A DNA stretch of 64,000 nucleotides from assembly GCA_948144175.1 (NCBI GenBank), contig CANXME010000507.1:1-64000 (forward strand), given 5' to 3'. Below are positions 29,401-43,000 of this stretch, piece after piece. The translations under genes and the position numbers were made by a program. The notes beneath the pieces were generated by a model, which was not told where the DNA came from, did not search any database, and saw only the letters and a program-made list of their open reading frames with translations. Every line of letters begins with the position of its first letter. Within the stretch, counting starts at the first letter, position 1. The DNA is from Closterium sp. NIES-65 (lineage: Eukaryota; Streptophyta; Zygnematophyceae; Desmidiales; Closteriaceae).

Positions 29401-31896
29401 GACGTGGACGTGGACATGGAGGACGTGGACGTGGACGTGGACTTGGACGTGGACCTGGACGTGGACGCGGACGTGGACGTTGACGTGGACCTGGACCTGG
29501 ACGTGGACGTGGACGTGGACGTAGACGTGGATGGGATGTGGACGTGGACGTGGACGTGGACGTGGAGGTGGATGTGGACGTGGACGTGGACGTGGACGTG
29601 GACATGGAGGTGGATGTGGACGTGGACGTGGACGTGGACGTGGTTGTGGACGTGGACGTCGACGTGGACGTGGATCTGGACCTGGACGTGGAGGTGGAGG
29701 TAGACGTGGACCTGGACGTGGACGTGGACGTGGACGTGGTCATGGTCGTGAACGTGGACTTGGACGTAAACCTGGACGTGGACGTGGAGGTGGACGTGGA
29801 CCTGGACGTGGACGTGGACTTGGACGTGGACGTGGACGTGGACGTGGTCGTGGACGTGGACGTGGTCGTGGACGTGGACGTGGTCGTGGACGTGGACGTG
29901 GACGTGGACGTGGACCTCGACATGGACGTGGACGTGGACGTGGACATGGATGTGGACCTGGACCTGGACGTGGACGTGGACGTGGACGTGGTCGTGGACG
30001 TGGAAGTGGACGTGGACGTGGACGTGGTCGTGGACGTGGACGTGGACGTGGACGTGGACGTAAACCTGGACGTGGACGTGGAGGTGGACGTGGACCTGGA
30101 CGTGGACGTGGACTTGGACGTGGACGTGGACGTGGACGTGGAGGTGGATGTGGACGTGGACGTGGACGTGGACGTGGACGTGGTTGTGGACGTGGACGTC
30201 GACATGGACGTGGATCTGGACCTGGACGTTGACGTGGAGGTGGACGTGGACCTGGACGTGGACTTGGACGTGGACGTGGACGTGGTCGTGAACGTGGACG
30301 TGGACGTAAATCTGGACGTGGACGTGGAGGTGGACGTGGACCTGGACGTGGACGTGGACTTGGACGTGGACGTGGACGTAGACGTGGTCGTGGACGTGGA
30401 CGTGGTCGTGGACGTGGACGTGGTCATGGACGTGGACGTGGACGTGGACCTCGACATGGACGTGGACGTGGACGTGGACATGGATGTGGACCTGGACGTG
30501 GACGTGGACGTGGACGTGGACGTGGACGTGGTCGTGGACGTGGAAGTGGACGTGGACGTGGACGTGGACGTGGTCGTGGACGTGGACGTGGACGTGGACG
30601 TAAACCTGGACGTGGACGTGGAGGAGGACGTGGACCTGGACGTGGACTTGGACGTGGACATGGACGTGGACGTGGTCGTGGACGTGGACTTGGACGTGGA
30701 CGTGGTCATGTACGTGGACGTGGTCGTGGACGTGGACGTGGACGTGGACGTGGTCGTGGACGTGGACGTGGACGTGGACGTGGACGTGGTCGTGGACGTG
30801 GACGTGGTCGTGGACGTGGACGTGGACGTGGACGTGGACGTGGACTTGGACGTGGACGTGGACGTGGTCGTGGACGTGGACATGGACGTGGACGTGGACG
30901 TGGACGTGGACGTGGACGTGGACGTGGACGTGGACGTGGTCGTGGACGTGGACGTGGACATGGACGTGGACGTGGACTTGGACGTGGACGTGGACGTGGG
31001 TTTGGACGTGGACCTGGACCTCGACGTGGACGTGGACGTGCACGTGGACGTGGACGTGGACGTGGACGTGGCAAGGACGTGGACCTGGACGTGGTCGTGG
31101 ACGTGGACGTGGACGTGGACATGGAGGACGTGGACGTGGACGTGGACGTGGTCGTGGACGTGGACGTGGACGTGGAGGTGGACGTGAACGTGGACTTGGA
31201 TGTGGACGTGGACCTGAACGTGGACCTGGACGTGAACGTGGACGTGGACGTGGACGTGGACTTGGACGTGGACGTGGATATGGACGTGGACGTGTTCGTG
31301 GATGTGGACGTGGACGTGGACGTGGTCGTGGACGTGGACGTAGACGTGTACGTGGACGTGGACGTGGTCGTGGACGTGGACGTGGACGTGGACGTGGACG
31401 TGGTTGTGGACGTGGACGTGGACTTGGACGTGGACGTGGACTTGGACGTGGACGTGGACGTGGACGTGGACCTGGACGTGGACGTGGACGTGGACGTGGA
31501 CTTGGACGTGGATGTGGACGTGGACGTTGACGTGGACGTGGAGGACGTGGACGTGGACGTGGACGTGGCAAAGACGTGGACCTGGACGTGGTCGTGGACG
31601 TGGATGTGGACGTGGACGTGGAGGACGTGGACGTGGACATGGACGTGGACGTGGTCGTGGACGTGGACGTGGACTTGGACGTGGACTTGGACCTGGACGT
31701 GGACCTGGACGTGGACGTGGACGTGAACCTAGACGTGGACGAGGACGTGAACGTGGACGTGGACGTGGACGTGGACCTAGACGTGGACTTGGACGTGGAC
31801 TTGGACGTGGACGTGGACGTGGTCGTGCACGTGGACGTGGACGTGGACATGGACTTGGACTTGGACGTGGACGTGGATGTGGACGTGGACGTGGAC
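26411..31896. repeat. Higher-order repeat block B, copy 2
   Basis: This is the partner of the block at about 20402-25965. It starts abruptly at a gtcgacgtgg motif preceded by three gacctg variants (26380-26410), which looks like the recombination junction. Just left of it, a 0.35-kb segment around the gcaaag motif at 25637 is repeated at 26005. That 368-bp offset is not a multiple of six, so the hexamer register shifts between the two. Confidence 0.8.
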
Positions 31897-33857
31897 CTGG
31901 ACCTGGACGTGGACCTGGACTTGGACGTGGACTTGGACGTGGACCTGGACGTGGACCTGGACGTGGACGTGGACGTGAACCTAGACGTGGACGAGGACGT
32001 GAACGTGGACGTGGACGTGGACGTGGACCTGGACGTGGACTTGGACGTGGACTTGGACGTGGACGTGGACGTGGTCGTGCACGTGGACGTGGACGTGGAC
32101 ATGGACTTGGACTTGGACGTGGACGTGGATGTGGACGTGGACGTGGACCTGGACCTGGACGTGGACCTGGACTTGGACGTGGACTTGGACGTGGACGTGG
32201 ACGTGGACGTGGTCGTGGACCTGGACGTGGACGTGGACGTAGACGTGGTCGTGGACGTGGTTGTGGACGTGGACGTGGATGTGGCAAGGACGTGGACCTG
32301 GACGTGGTCGTGGACGTGGACGTGGACGTGGAGGACGTGGACGTGGACGTGGACGTGGTCGTGGACGTGGACGTGGACTTGGACGTGGACTTGGACCTGG
32401 ACGTGGACCTGGACATGGACGTGGACCTGGACCTGGACGTGGACGTAGACGTGGACGTGGACGTGGACGTGGACGTGGACCTGGACGTGGACTTGGACGT
32501 GGACTTGGACGTGGACTTGGACGTGGACATGGACGTGGAGGACGTGGACGTGGACGTGGAGGACGTGGACGTGGACGTGGCAAGGACGTGGACCTGGACG
32601 TGGTTGTGGACGTGGACGTGGACGTGGACATGGAGGACGTGGACTTGGACGTGGACGTGGACGTGGTCGTGGACATGGACGTGGACGTGGAGGTGGACGT
32701 GAACGTGGACTTGGACGTGGACGTGGACTTGGATCTAGGCGTGGACCTGGACATGGAGGTGGACGTGGACATGGTCATGGACGTGGACGTGGACGTGGAC
32801 GTGGTCGTGGACGTGGACATAGACGTGGACTTGGACGTGGACCTGGACCTGGACCTGGACGAGGACTTGGACGTGGACGTGGACGTGGACGTGGACCTGG
32901 ACGTGGACGTGGACGTGGTCGTGGACGTGGATGTGGAAAGGTCGTGGACGTGGACGTGGACGTGGACGTGGACGTGGACCTGGACCTGGACGTGGATGTG
33001 GACGTGTACCTAGACGTGGACGTGGACTTGGACGTGGACGTGGACATTGACGTGGACGTGGAGGACGTGGACGTGGACATGGAGGACGTGGACGTGGACG
33101 TGGACGTGGACTTGGACGTGGACCTGGACGTGGACGCGGACGTGGACGTGGACGTGGACCTGGACCTGGATGTGGACGTGGATGTGGACGTAGACGTGGA
33201 TGGGATGTGGACGTGGACGTGGACGTGGACGTGGACGTGGAGGTGGATGTGGACGTGGACGTGGACGTGGAGGTGGATGTGGACGTGGACGTGGACGTGG
33301 ACGTGGACGTGGTTGTGGACGTGGACGTCGACGTGGACGTGGATCTGGACCTGGACGTGGAGGTGGAGGTAGACGTGGACCTGGACGTGGACGTGGACGA
33401 GGACGTGGACATGGTCGTGAACGTGGACTTGGACGTAAACCTGGACGTGGACGTGGAGGTGGACGTGGACCTGGACGTGGACGTGGACTTGGACGTGGAC
33501 GTGGATGTGGACGTGGTCGTGGACGTGGACGTGGACGTGGTCGTGGACGTGGACGTGGTCGTGGACGTGGACATGGACGTGGACGTGGACCTCGACATGG
33601 ACGTGGACGTGGACGTGGACATGGATGTGGACCTGGACCTGGACGTGGACGTAGACGTGGACGTGGTCGTGGACGTGGAAGTGGACGTGGACGTGGACGT
33701 GGACGTGGTCGTGGACGTGGACGTGGACGTGGACGTAAACCTGGACGTGGACGTGGAGGTGGACGTGGACCTGGACGTGGACGTGGACTTGGACGTGGAC
33801 GTGGACGTGGACGTGGAGGTGGATGTGGACGTGGACGTGGACGTGGACGTGGACGTG

Positions 33858-33862
33858 GTTGT
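33858..33862. other. Target site duplication, left side of solo LTR
   Basis: The pentamer GTTGT immediately precedes the LTR and is repeated exactly at 34094-34098. Removing the LTR and one pentamer restores an unbroken hexamer register (gacgtg gttgtg gacgtg). This supports a clean integration with a 5-bp duplication. Confidence 0.85.
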
Positions 33863-34093
33863 TGTCAGAATAATATATAAATCTATATATTGTTTTGTAA
33901 CTGCCTGTAGTGTAGACTACTGTAGTTATACAATATTCCGTTTGGTGGTGCACCTTTCTTTTTGCCTATATGTACTGCTCGCTCTATAGTGAAACCCCTC
34001 TCTTCTCTTTTTTCAACTTTCTCGACTCTCCTAACTCAACTACTCGAACTAAACCAAGACTCCTAAGTTATGGCTCCTAAGCACTATTCAACA
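33863..34093 (+). mobile_element. Solo LTR of an LTR retrotransposon, 231 bp
   Basis: A non-repetitive, AT-rich island interrupts the GC-rich satellite. It begins TGTCAG, ends TTCAACA (TG...CA ends with a TGT/ACA inverted terminus), and has a perfect 5-bp target duplication GTTGT on both sides. An AT-rich TATATAAAT-like stretch at about 33873-33890 could be the LTR promoter TATA element. No internal coding domain, primer site or second LTR is present, so this is a solo LTR left by LTR-LTR recombination. The short length suits a Ty1/copia-type LTR, but the family cannot be set from this alone. Strand is arbitrary, taken from the TATA-like motif. Confidence 0.8.
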
Positions 34094-34098
34094 GTTGT
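34094..34098. other. Target site duplication, right side of solo LTR
   Basis: The pentamer GTTGT exactly matches 33858-33862 and leads straight back into the hexamer satellite. Confidence 0.85.
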
Positions 34099-37000
34099 GG
34101 ACGTGGACGTCGACGTGGACGTCGATCTGGACCTGGACGTGGACGTGGAGGTGGACGTGGACCTGGACGTGGACGTGGACGTGGACGTGGTCGTGAACGT
34201 GGACGTGGACGTAAATCTGGACGTGGACGTGGAGGTGGACGTGGACCTGGACGTGGACGTGGACTTGGACGTGGACGTGGACGTGGACGTGGTCGTGGAC
34301 GTGGACGTGGTCGTGGACGTGGACGTGGTCGTGGACGTGGACGTGGACGTGGACCTCGACATGGACGTGGACGTGGACGTGGACATGGATGTGGACCTGG
34401 ACGTGGACGTGGACGTGGACGTGGACGTGGTCGTGGACGTGGAAGTGGACGTGGACGTGGACGTGGACGTGGTCGTGGACGTGGACGTGGACGTGGACGT
34501 AAACCTGGACGTGGACGTGGAGGAGGACGTGGACCTGGACGTGGACTTGGACGTGGACATGGACGTGGAGGACGTGGACGTGGACGTGGCAAGGACGTGG
34601 ACCTGGACGTGGACGTGGACGTGGATGTGGACGTGGACGTGGACGTGGACGTGGACGTGGACATGGAGGACGTGGACTTGGACGTGGACGTGGACGTGGT
34701 CGTGGACATGGACGTGGACGTGGAGGTGGACGTGAACGTGGACTTGGACGTGGACGTGGACTTGGATCTAGGCGTGGACCTGGACATGGACGTGGACGTG
34801 GACATGGTCGTGGACGTGGACGTGGACGTGGACGTGGTCATGGACGTGGACGTGGTCGTGGACGTGGACGTGGACGTGGACCTCGACATGGACGTGGACG
34901 TGGACTTGGACGTGGACGTGGACGTGGACGTGGTCGTGGACGTGGACGTGGACGTGGACGTGGACGTGGTCGTGGACGTGGACGTGGACATGGACGTGGA
35001 CGTGGACTTGGACGTGGACGTGGACGTGGACGTGGGTTTGGACGTGGACCTGGACCTCGACGTGGACGTGGACGTGCACGTGGACGTGGACGTGGACGTG
35101 GACGTGGCAAGGACGTGGACCTGGACGTGGTCGTGGACGTGGACGTGGACATGGAGGACGTGGACGTGGACGTGGACGTGGTCGTGGACGTGGACGTGGA
35201 CGTGGAGGTGGACGTGAACGTGGACTTGGATGTGGACGTGGACCTGAACGTGGACCTGGACGTGAACGTGAACGTGGACGTGGACGTGGACTTGGACGTG
35301 GACGTGGATATGGACGTGGACGTGTTCGTGGATGTGGACGTGGACGTGGACGTGGTCGTGGACGTGGACGTAGACGTGTACGTGGACATGGTCGTGGACG
35401 TGGACGTGGACGTGGACGTGGACCTGGACGTGGACGTGGACGTGGACGTGGTTGTGGACGTGGACGTGGACTTGGACGTGGACATGGACTTGGACGTGGA
35501 CGTGGACGTGGACGTGGACCTGGACGTGGACGTGGACGTGGATGTGGACTTGGACGTGGATGTGGACGTGGACATTGACGTGGACGTGGAGGACGTGGAC
35601 GTGGTCGTGGACGTGGATGTGGACGTGGACGTGGACGTGGTCGTGGACGTGGACGTGGACGTGGACGTGGAGGACGTGGACGTGGACGTGGTCGTGGACA
35701 TGGACGTGGACGTTGACGTGGACGTGGAGGACGTGGACGTGGACGTGGACATGGTCGTGGACGTGGACGTGGACTTGGACGTGGACTTGGACCTGGACGT
35801 GGACCTGGACGTGGTCGTGGACGTGGACGTGGACATGGAGGACGTGGACGTGGACGTGGACGTGGTCGTGGACGTGGACGTGGACGTGGAGGTGGACGTG
35901 AACGTGGACTTGGATGTGGACGTGGACCTGAACGTGGACCTGGACGTGAACGTGAACGTGGACGTGGACGTGGACTTGGACGTGGACGTGGATATGGACG
36001 TGGACGTGTTCGTGGATGTGGACGTGGACGTGGACGTGGTCGTGGACGTGGACGTAGACGTGTACGTGGACGTGGTCGTGGACGTGGACGTGGACGTGGA
36101 CGTGGACCTGGACGTGGACGTGGACGTGGACGTGGTTGTGGACGTGGACGTGGACTTGGACGTGGACGTGGACTTGGACGTGGACGTGGACGTGGACGTG
36201 GACCTGGACGTGGACGTGGACGTGGATGTGGACTTGGACGTGGATGTGGACGTGGACATTGACGTGGACGTGGAGGACGTGGACGTGGTCGTGGACGTGG
36301 ATGTGGACGTGGACGTGGACGTGGACGTGGACGTGGTCGTGGACGTGGACGTGGACGTGGACGTGGAGGACGTGGACGTGGACGTGGTCGTGGACATGGA
36401 CGTGGACGTTGACGTGGACGTGGAGGACGTGGACGTGGACGTGGTCGTGGACGTGGACGTGGACTTGGACGTGGACTTGGACCTGGACGTGGACCTGGAC
36501 GTGGACGTGGACGTGAACCTAGACGTGGACGAGGACGTGAACGTGGACGTGGACGTGGACGTGGACGTGGACGTGGACCTGGACGTGGACTTGGACGTGG
36601 ACTTGGACGTGGACGTGGACGTGGTCGTGCACGTGGACGTGGACGTGGACATGGACTTGGACTTGGACGTGGACGTGGATGTGGACGTGGACGTGGACCT
36701 GGACCTGGACGTGGACCTGGACTTGGACGTGGACTTGGACGTGGACGTGGACGTGGTCCTGGACGTGGACGTGGACCCGGACGTGGACGTGGACGTGGAC
36801 GTGGTCGTGGACGTGGTTGTGGACGTGGACGTGGACGTGGACGTGGAGGACGTAGACGTCGACGTGGATGTGGCAAGGACGTGGACCTGGACGTGGTCGT
36901 GGACGTGGACGTGGACGTGGAGGACGTGGACGTGGACGTGGACGTGGTCGTGGACGTGGACGTGGACTTGGACGTGGACTTGGACCTGGACGTGGACCTG

Positions 37001-40000
37001 GACATGGACGTGGACGTGGACCTGGACGTGGACGTAGACGTGGACGTGGACGTGGACGTGGACCTGGACGTGGACTTGGACGTGGACTTGGACGTGGACT
37101 TGGACGTGGACATGGACGTGGAGGACGTGGACGTGGACGTGGAGGACGTGGACGTGGACGTGGCAAGGACGTGGACCTGGACGTGGTTGTGGACGTGGAC
37201 GTGGACGTGGACATGGAGGACGTGGACTTGGACGTGGACGTGGACGTGGTCGTGAACATGGACGTGGACGTGGAGGTGGACGTGAACGTGGACTTGGACG
37301 TGGACGTGGATCTAGACGTGGACCTGGACGTGGACGTGGACGTGGACCTGGACATGGACGTGGACGTGGACGTGGACGTGGTCGTGGACGTGGACATAGA
37401 CGTGGACTTGGACGTGGACCTGGATCTGGACCTGGACGTGGACTTGGACGTGGACGTGGACGTGGTTGTGGACGTGGACCTGGACGTGGACGTGGACGTG
37501 GTCGTGGACGTGGACGTGGACGTGGAAAGGTCGTGGACGTGGACGTGGACGTGGACGTGGACCTGGACCTGGACGTGGATGTGGACGTGTACCTAGAAGT
37601 GGACGTGGACTTGGACGTGGACGTGGACATTGACGTGGACGTGGAGGACGTGGACGTGGACATGGAGGACGTGGACGTGGACGTGGACGTGGACTTGGAC
37701 GTGGACGTGGACGTGGACGCGGACGTGGACGTGGACGTGGACCTGGACCTGGACGTGGACGTGGACGTAGACGTGGATGGGATGTGGACGGGGACGTGGA
37801 CGTGGACGTGGAGGTGGAGGTGGATGTGGACGTGGACGTGGACGGGGACGTGGAGGTGGATGTGGACGTGGACGTCGACGTGGACGTGGATCTGGACCTG
37901 GACGTGGACGTGGAGGTAGACGTGGACCTGGACGTGGACAAGGACGTGGACGTGGACATGGTCGTGAACGTTGACTTGGACGTAAACCTGGACGTGGACG
38001 TGGAGGTGGACGTGGACCTGGACGTGGACGTGGACTTGGACGTGGACGTGGACGTGGACGTGGTCGTGGACGTGGACGTGGACGTGGTCGTGGACGTGGA
38101 CGTGGTCGTGGACGTGGACGTGGACGTGGACGTGGACCTCGACATGGACGTGGACGTGGACATGGATGTGGACCTGGACCTGGACGTGGACATGGACGTG
38201 GACGTGGACGTGGTCGTAGACGTGGAAGTGGACGTGGACGTGGACGTGGACGTGGTCATGGACGTGGACGTGGACGTGGACGTAAACCTGGACGTGGACG
38301 TGGAGGTGGACGTGGACCTGGACGTGGACGTGGACTTGGACGTGGACGTGGACGTGGACGTGGTCGTGGACGTGGAGGTGGACGTGGACGTGGTCGTGGA
38401 CGTGGACGTGGTCGTGGACGTGGACGTGGACGTGGACCTCGACAAGGACGTGGACGTGGACGTGGACGTGGACGTGGACTTGGTCGTGGACGTGGACGTG
38501 GACGTGGACGTGGTCGTAGACGTGGACGTGGACATGGACGTGGACGTGGACTTGGACGTGGACGTGGACGTGGACGTGGGTTTGGACGTGGACCTGGACC
38601 TGGACGTGGACGTGGACGTGCACGTGGACGTAGACGTGGACGTGGACGTGGCAAGGACGTGGACCTGGACGTGGTCGTGGACGTGGACGTGGACATGGAG
38701 GACGTGGACGTAGACGTGGAGGTGGACGTGGTCGTGGACGTGGACGTGGACGTTGAGGTGGACGTGAACGTGGACTTGGATGTGGACGTGGACCTGAACG
38801 TGGACCTGGACGCGAACGTGGACGTGGACGTGGACGTGGACTTGGACGTGGACGTGGACGTGTTCGTGGACGTGGACGTGGACGTGGACGTGGTCGTGGA
38901 CGTGGACGTAGACGTGTACGTGGTCATGGACGTGGATGTGGACCTGGACGTAGACGTGGACGTGGACGTGGTCGTGGACGTGGACGTGGACTTGGACGTG
39001 GACGTGGACTTGGACGTGGACGTGGACGTGGTTGTGGACGTGGACCTGGACGTGGACGTGGACGTGGTCGTGGACGTGGAAGTGGACGTGGACGTGGTCG
39101 TGGACGTGGACGTGGACGTGGACGTAAACCTGGACGTGGACGTGGAGGAGGACGTGGACCTGGACGTGGACTTGGACGTGGACATGGACGTGGACGTGGT
39201 CGTGGACGTGGACGTGGACGTGGACGTGGTCATGGACGTGGACGTGGTTGTGGACGTGGACGTGGACGTGGACCTCGACATGGACGTGGACGTGGACGTG
39301 GACTTGGACGTCGACGTGGCAATGACGTGGACGTGGACGTGGACGTGGACATGGACGTGGACGTGCACGTGGACGTGGACGTGGACCTGGACGTGGACGT
39401 GGACGTGGTCGTGGACGTGGAAGTGGACGTGGACGTGGACGTGGTCGTGGACCTGGACGTGGACGTGGACGTGGACGTGGTCGTGGACGTGGACGTGGAC
39501 TTGGACCTGGACGTGGACTTGGACGTGGACGTGGATGTGGACGTGATTGTGGACGTGGACTTGGACGTGGTCGTGGACGTGGACGTGGACGTGGACGTAA
39601 ACCTGGACGTGGACGTGGAGGAGGACGTGGACCTGGACGTGGACTTGGACGTGGACATGGACGTGGACGTGGTCGTGGACGTGGACGTGGACGTGAACGT
39701 GGTCATGGACGTGGACGTGGTCGTGGACGTGGACGTGGACGTGGACCTCGACATGGACGTGGACGTGGACGTGGACTTGGACGTGGACGTGGACCTCGAC
39801 ATGGACGTGGACGTGGACGTGGACGTAGACGTGGACGTGCACGTGCACGTGGACATGGACGTGGACGTGGACGTGGACGTGGCAAGGACGTGGACCTGGA
39901 CGTGGTCGTGGACGTGGACGTAGACGTGGACATGGAGGACGTGGACGTGGACGTGGACGTGGACGTGGTCGTGGACGTGGACGTAGACGTGGAGGTGGAC

Positions 40001-43000
40001 GTGAACGTGGACTTGGATGTGGACGTGGACCTGAACGTGGACCTGGACGTGAACGTGGACGTGGACGTGGACGTGGACTTGGACGTGGACGTGGATATGG
40101 ACGTGGACGTGTTCGTGGATGTGGACGTGGACATGGACGTGGTCGTGGACGTGGACGTAGACGTGTACGTGGACGTGGTCGTGGACGTGGACGTGGACCT
40201 GGACGTGGACGTGGACGTGGACGTGGTTGTGGACGTGGACGTGGACTTGGACGTGGACGTGGACTTGGACGTCGACGTGGACGTGGACGTGGACCTGGAC
40301 ATGGACGTGGACGTGGACTTGGACGTGGATGTGGACGTGGACGTTGACGTGGATGTGGAGGACGTGGACGTGGACGTGGACGTGGCAAGGACGTGGACCT
40401 GGACGTGGTCGTGGACGTGGATGTGGACGTGGACGTGGAGGACGTGGACGTGGACGTGGACGTGGACGTGGTCGTGGACGTGGACGTGGACTTGGACGTG
40501 GACTTGGACCTGGACGTGGACCTGGACGTGGACGTGGACGTGAACCTAGACGTGGACGAGGACGTGAACGTGGACGTGGACGTGGACGTGGACGTGGACC
40601 TGGACGTGGACTTGGACGTGGACTTGGACGTGGACGTGGACGTGGTCGTGCACGTGGACGTGGACGTGGACATGGACTTGGACTTGGACGTGGATGTGGA
40701 CGTGGACGTGGACCTGGACCTGGACGTGGACCTGGACTTGGACGTGGACTTGGACGTGGACGTGGACGTGGACGTGGTCGTGGACGTGGACGTGGACCTG
40801 GACGTGGACGTGGACGTGGTCGTGGACGTGGTTGTGGACGTGGACGTGGACGTGGACGTGGAGGACGTAGACGTGGACGTGGATGTGGCAAGGACGTGGA
40901 CCTGGACGTGGTCGTGGACGTGGACGTGGACGTGGAGGACGTGGACGTGGACGTGGACGTGGTCGTGGACGTGGACGTGGACTTGGACGTGGACTTGGAC
41001 GTGGACTTGGACCTGGACGTGGACCTGGACATGGACGTGGACGTGGACCTGGACGTGGACGTAGACATGGACGTGGACGTGGACCTGGACGTGGACTTGG
41101 ACGTGGACTTGGACGTGGACTTGGACGTGGACATGGACGTGGAGGACGTGGACGTGGACGTGGACGTGGAGGACGTGGACGTGGACGTGGCAAGGACGTG
41201 GACCTGGACGTGGTTGTGGACGTGGACGTGGACGTGGACATGGAGGACGTGGACTTGGACGTGGACGTGGACGTGGTCGTGGACATGGACGTGGACGTGG
41301 AGGTGGACGTGAACGTGGACTTGGACGTGGACGTGGACGTGGATCTAGACGTGGACCTGGACGTGGACGTGGACGTGGACCTGGACGTGGACGTGGACGT
41401 GGACGTGGTCGTGGACGTAGACATAGACGTGGACTTGGACGTGGACGTGGACGTGGACGTGGTTGAGGACGTGGACCTGGACGTGGACGTGGACGTGGTC
41501 GTGGACGTGGACGTGGACGTGGAAAGGTCGTGGACGTGGACGTGGACGTGGACGTGGACGTGGACGTGGACCTGGACCTGGACGTGGATGTGGACGTGTA
41601 CCTAGACGTGGACGTGGACTTGGACGTGGACGTGGACATTGACGTGGACGTGGAGGACGTGGACGTGGACGTGGACGTGGACTTGGACGTGGACCTGGAC
41701 GTGGACGCGGACGTGGACGTGGACGTGGACCTGGACCTGGACGTGGACGTGGACGTGGACGTAGACGTGGATGGGATGTGGACGTGGACGTGGACGTGGA
41801 CGTGGAGGTGGATGTGGACGTGCACGTGGACGTGGACGTGGACGTGGAGGTGGATGTGGACGTGGACGTGGACGTGGACGTGGTTGTGGACGTGGACGTG
41901 GACGTGGACGTGGACCTAGATGTGGACGTGGACTTGGACGTGGACGTGGACGTGGACGTGGAGGACGTGGACGTGGAGGACGTGGACGTGGACGTGGCAA
42001 GGACGTGGACCTGGACGTGGTCGTGGACGTGGACGTGGACGTGGATATGGAGGACGTGGACGTGGACGTGGACGTGGACCTGGTCGTGGACGTGGACGTG
42101 GACGTGGAGGTGGACGTGAACGTGGACTTGGACGTGGACGTGGACCTGGACGTGGACCTGGACCTGGACGTGGACGTGGACCTGGACATGGACGTGGACG
42201 TGGACATCGACGTGGTCGTGGACGTGGACATAGACGTGGACGTGGACGTGGACCTCGATCTCGACCTGGACGTGGACGTGGACGTGGACTTGGACGTGGA
42301 CGTGGACGTGGACGAGGACGTGGATGAGGACGTGGTCGTGGACGTGGACGTGGACGTGGTCGTGGTCGTGGACGTGGACGTGGACGTCGATGTGGACATG
42401 GACGTGGACCTGGATGTGGACGTGGACTTGGACGTAGACGTGGACGTGGACGTGGAGGACGTGGACGTGGACGTGGAGGACGTGGACGTGGACGTGGCAA
42501 GGACGTGGACCTGGACGTGGTCGTGGACGAGGACGTGGACGTGGACGTGGACGTGGACATGGAGGACGTGGACGTGGACGTGGTCGTGGACGTGGACGTG
42601 GACATGGACTTGGACGTGGACGTAGACGTGGACGTGGACGTGGTCGTGGACGTGGACGTGGACGTGGACGTGGTCGTGGACATGGACGTGGACATGGACG
42701 TGGACCAGGACGTGGACGTGGACGTGGACCTGGATGTGGACGTGGACTTGGACGTGGACGTGGACGTGGACGTGGAGGACGTGGACGTGGACGTGGAGGA
42801 CGTGGACGTGGACGTGGACGTGATAAGGACGTGTACCTGGACGTGGACGTGGACGTGGAGGACGTGGACGTGGACGTGGACGTGGACGTGGACATGGACG
42901 TGGACGTGGTCGTGGACGTGGACGTGGACTTGGACGTGGACGTGGACGTGGACCTGGACGTGGACGTGGACGTGGACGTGGACGTGGAAGTGGACCTGGA

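Larger units (their letters stand above)
1..33862. repeat. Giant GACGTG hexamer satellite, left segment
   Basis: The stretch is an essentially uninterrupted run of GACGTG and single-base variants. Common variants are gatgtg, gacatg, gacctg, gacttg, gtcgtg and gaggtg. It continues past the left edge, so the true length is unknown. The hexamer register is broken by short modules: gag (3 bp), gact (4 bp), and gcaag, gaaag or gatgg (5 bp). These modules switch the reading of any frame between dipeptides, which explains the mosaic open frames. The gaaag module sits near 402, 3083, 4311, 7508, 10186, 11414, 14002, 17379, 20029 (variant), 23252, 29267 and 32936. No promoter, intron structure or non-repetitive coding sequence is visible. 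I interpret it as non-coding satellite DNA. Confidence 0.97.

Noticed and set aside
1-33862. A CRISPR-like or VNTR protein-coding array
   Set aside because: There are no unique spacers between repeats and no adjacent cas genes; the unit is a degenerate hexamer in a eukaryotic context.
34070-34735. A frame starting with a normal-looking ATG peptide (MAPKHYSTV) and running into Asp-Val repeats
   Set aside because: The ATG lies in the last bases of the solo LTR and the frame then enters the stop-free satellite; there is no independent coding signal.
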